Source: Aureimonas phyllosphaerae (lineage in GTDB: Bacteria > Pseudomonadota > Alphaproteobacteria > Rhizobiales > Rhizobiaceae). From it: 64,000 bases of DNA. Both the position numbers and the translations under genes were made by a program. Positions 61,912 through 64,000 of this stretch are shown one piece after another (positions within the stretch are counted from its first letter, which is position 1; the number at the start of each line of letters is the position of its first letter). Below the pieces are notes generated by a model, which searched no databases, was not told where the DNA came from, and saw only the letters and a list, made by a program, of their open reading frames with translations. The DNA lies in assembly GCF_900113065.1 (NCBI RefSeq), contig NZ_FOOA01000007.1:1-64000 (forward strand), written 5' to 3'.

Positions 61912-64000
61912 CGATCAATCCCTGGATCTCGGTTCTGCAGGAGCCACAATTCGTGCCCGCCCGCAAGCTTTGGCCGATGGCCGCGACGCTGGCGCAGCCG
62001 CCGCCCACAGCCCTCCTGATGTCGTTGGCCCCGACGCCGAAACAAGAGCAGACGAGCGCGCCGGGGTCGGGCCGCTCGGTGCCGGCGCGTCCGGCAAGGA
62101 TGCGGGCGCGGGCCTGGGGCTCGAAGGCCGGAGCGTCGAGCAGCGAGACGGCGAAGGCGCGCGAGACGGCGACGGGCTCCGGCGAGAGCCAGAGCGCGGC
62201 GAGGAGCCGGCCGTCGGCATCGAAGGCGGCGAGGCGGCGCTGGCCGGTGCGGTCGGTGTAGTCGAGGAGGTCTGCGGCGGGGTCGAGGCTGAGGAGGGCG
62301 TGGGGGTTCGGCGCGGTGCCGTTGCCGGCGAGCTCCAGCCGCCAGCCGCCGGAGGCGCGGGCCTTCGCCCAGTAGAGAGGATCGCCGGCCTCCGGCTCGG
62401 CGCGTGAGACCGCGAAGCCGTACCACTCGGCCGAAACGCGACGGAGCGCGGCGGGCGCGGCCTTCGACGCCGGCTGGCCCGAGATCGGATCGGTGCGCGC
62501 GGGAACGAGCGCGTTGACGCGGGCCGCGCCCGAGAACTGGCCGGTCCAGTGCATGGGGGCGAAGAGCGTGCCGGGCGCGACGCGGGGCGTCAGGAGCGCG
62601 CGCAGGGTGGCGCCGCCGTGATCCGTCGAGAGCGACACGAGATCGGCCTCCGCGATGCCGAGGCGTTCCGCGTCGGCCGGGTGGATCTCGCAGAAGGGCT
62701 CGGCGAGATGGGCCGACAGGCGGGGCGAACGGCCGGTTCGCGTCATCGTGTGCCACTGGTCGCGGATGCGGCCGGTGTTGAGCACGAACGGACGCTCGGC
62801 CGTGAGGGCGGGCGCTTCGGCGGGGGCGACGGCCAGGAGCTTCGCCCGGCCGCTCGGCGTGAAGAAGCGGCCGTCGGCGAAAAAGCGGGTGGTCGGCGCG
62901 GCGCCGGCCGGCATCGGCCATTGCACCGGCGCCAGCGCCTCGTAGGCCGCATCGTCGAGCGTCTTGAGCGCGCCGATATCGAAATCGCGCGTGCCCTCGT
63001 TCTCGAAGGCGGACAGCGCGGCATGCTCGCGGAAGATCGCGGCGGCGTTGGCGAAGTCGAAGCCCTTTGCGAAACCCATGCGCTTCGCGATTTCCTGGAT
63101 CTGCCACCAGTCCGGCCGCGCGTCTCCGGGCAGGGCGAGGTAGCCGCGCTGGCGCGAGATGCGGCGCTCCGAATTCGTGACCGTCCCGTCCTTCTCCCCC
63201 CAGGCGGCGGACGGCAGGGCGACATGGGCGAAAGGCATCGTGTCGGTGTCGGTCACGACGTCGGAGACGACGACGAAGGGGCAGCGGCGGAGCGCCTCAG
63301 CGACGCCGTCGGCTTGGGGAAGCGAATCGACGGGATTGGTCCCCATGATCCACAGCGCGCGCACCCGGCCGTCGGCGACCGCCTGGAAGAGGTCCACGGC
63401 CTTGAGGCCGGGCGTCTGCGCCACGCTCGGCGCATTCCAGAAGCGGCGCACGACGTCCGCATGGGCGAGATTGCCGAGGTCCATATGGGCGGCGAGCTGG
63501 TTGGCGAGCCCGCCGACCTCGCGCCCGCCCATCGCATTGGGCTGGCCGGTCACGGAGAAGGGACCGGTCCCGGATTTCCCGATGCGGCCGGTGGCGAGAT
63601 GGCAGTTGAGAATGGCCGATACCTTGTCGGTGCCGCCCGCCGACTGGTTCACGCCCTGGCTGTAGACGGTGACGGTCTTGTCCGTGTGGGCATAGAGGTC
63701 GAGGAAGGCCGCGAGCTTGTCCGTGTCGAGCCCGGTCGCTTCCGCAAGACGATCGAGGTCGGCGAAAGGACGCGCGGCCTCCAGCGCGGCGTCGAGGCCT
63801 TCCGTGTGCGCTTGCGTGTAGGCGCGGTCGATCGCGCCCGCCGCCTCGATCGCGGCGAGAGCCCCGAGAAACAGCGCCGTGTCGCCGTCGGCGCGGATCG
63901 GCAGATGCAGGTCGGCTTCCCGCGCGCTCGCCGTCTCGCGTGGATCGATGACGACGAGGCGCATCTGCGGGCGTCGCGCCCGCGCCGCCTGGACGCGCTG
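61880..64000 (-). CDS. nasA: Assimilatory nitrate reductase catalytic subunit, C-terminal part (5' end outside window)
   Basis: The last 706 residues of a molybdopterin oxidoreductase; the frame stays open to the right edge. It shows the molybdopterin-binding blocks YSQGVNQSAGGTDKV, TGPFSVTGQPNAMGGREVGG and WIMGTNPVDSLPQ, then the C-terminal Mo-dinucleotide-binding domain (LNTGRIRDQWHTMTRTG), and ends with a BFD-like [2Fe-2S] domain: CSCFGVGANDI and later TNCGSCRTEI. This extra iron-sulfur tail is typical of NasA of nitrate assimilation, which takes electrons in the cytoplasm. cysG follows with an overlap. Confidence 0.93.
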   Translation of the reverse strand, partial: QRVQAARARRPQMRLVVIDPRETASAREADLHLPIRADGDTALFLGALAAIEAAGAIDRAYTQAHTEGLDAALEAARPFADLDRLAEATGLDTDKLAAFLDLYAHTDKTVTVYSQGVNQSAGGTDKVSAILNCHLATGRIGKSGTGPFSVTGQPNAMGGREVGGLANQLAAHMDLGNLAHADVVRRFWNAPSVAQTPGLKAVDLFQAVADGRVRALWIMGTNPVDSLPQADGVAEALRRCPFVVVSDVVTDTDTMPFAHVALPSAAWGEKDGTVTNSERRISRQRGYLALPGDARPDWWQIQEIAKRMGFAKGFDFANAAAIFREHAALSAFENEGTRDFDIGALKTLDDAAYEALAPVQWPMPAGAAPTTRFFADGRFFTPSGRAKLLAVAPAEAPALTAERPFVLNTGRIRDQWHTMTRTGRSPRLSAHLAEPFCEIHPADAERLGIAEADLVSLSTDHGGATLRALLTPRVAPGTLFAPMHWTGQFSGAARVNALVPARTDPISGQPASKAAPAALRRVSAEWYGFAVSRAEPEAGDPLYWAKARASGGWRLELAGNGTAPNPHALLSLDPAADLLDYTDRTGQRRLAAFDADGRLLAALWLSPEPVAVSRAFAVSLLDAPAFEPQARARILAGRAGTERPDPGALVCSCFGVGANDIRRAVGGGCASVAAIGQSLRAGTNCGSCRTEIQGLIDAERRVLEPS

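Overview
The window is high-GC chromosomal DNA from an alphaproteobacterium, most likely of the order Hyphomicrobiales (Rhizobiales). The evidence is the gene content and order: a CpdR-type response regulator, a TIGR02302/DUF4175 protein, a DUF2125 protein, a DUF1127 micro-protein, the order tlpA<>argH-(lipoprotein)-lysA-TIGR02302, metX-metW opposite hisC-tyrC, ftsE-ftsX-ydcF-plsC, and ExoF/ExoY-type exopolysaccharide genes. A narrower guess (an Aurantimonadaceae-like genus) is inference only. I see no insertion sequence, prophage, CRISPR array or rRNA. There is one tRNA, tRNA-Leu(CAA).

Layout. 0-1.5 kb: the 3' end of a chemoreceptor, a small unknown gene, a gene-poor stretch with a 28-bp near-palindrome, and a DUF1127 gene with its terminator. 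1.7-13.6 kb: an accessory catabolic region. It holds an SDR, a transglycosylase lipoprotein whose ribosome binding site lies in a hairpin, an acyl-CoA dehydrogenase plus MaoC-like hydratase pair, a complete L-threonate/tetronate operon (ltnD-otnK-otnC-otnI), a second SDR with a CaiB-type CoA-transferase on the minus strand, and, divergent from these, a CitE-like lyase with a single-chain class I fumarase. The transferase, lyase and fumarase fit a mesaconate/citramalate route to acetyl-CoA and pyruvate. Their shared promoter region carries two similar LysR-box-like inverted repeats.

13.6-48 kb: mostly core genome. This covers tRNA-Leu, dsbB, an HNH nuclease, alkA, gluQRS (zinc ligands missing), transporters, a cobalamin adenosyltransferase, etfBA-hbd, tlpA, argH-lysA, TIGR02302, tam, cpdR, an L,D-transpeptidase, hpt, ftsEX, plsC, chaC, DUF2125, tyrC-hisC, metXW, an aldo/keto reductase, gloB and a second complete chemoreceptor.

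48.8-56 kb: surface polysaccharide and sulfate activation. It contains an ExoF-like export protein, an isolated trmD, two tiny related membrane proteins, a fusion of an eroded CysN-like GTPase with an intact APS kinase, cysQ and exoY. 56-64 kb: a LysR regulator opposite mmsA, an AEC transporter, a P-loop kinase, a cysG-type siroheme synthase and the 3' part of an assimilatory nitrate reductase (nasA) that runs off the end.

The strongest items for a second look are the eroded CysN-CysC fusion next to polysaccharide genes, the paired operators and C5-dicarboxylate gene set at 9.9-13.6 kb, the two related micro-membrane proteins, and the hairpin that covers the Shine-Dalgarno of the transglycosylase lipoprotein. 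I did not find anything that amounts to a clearly new defence or mobile system.
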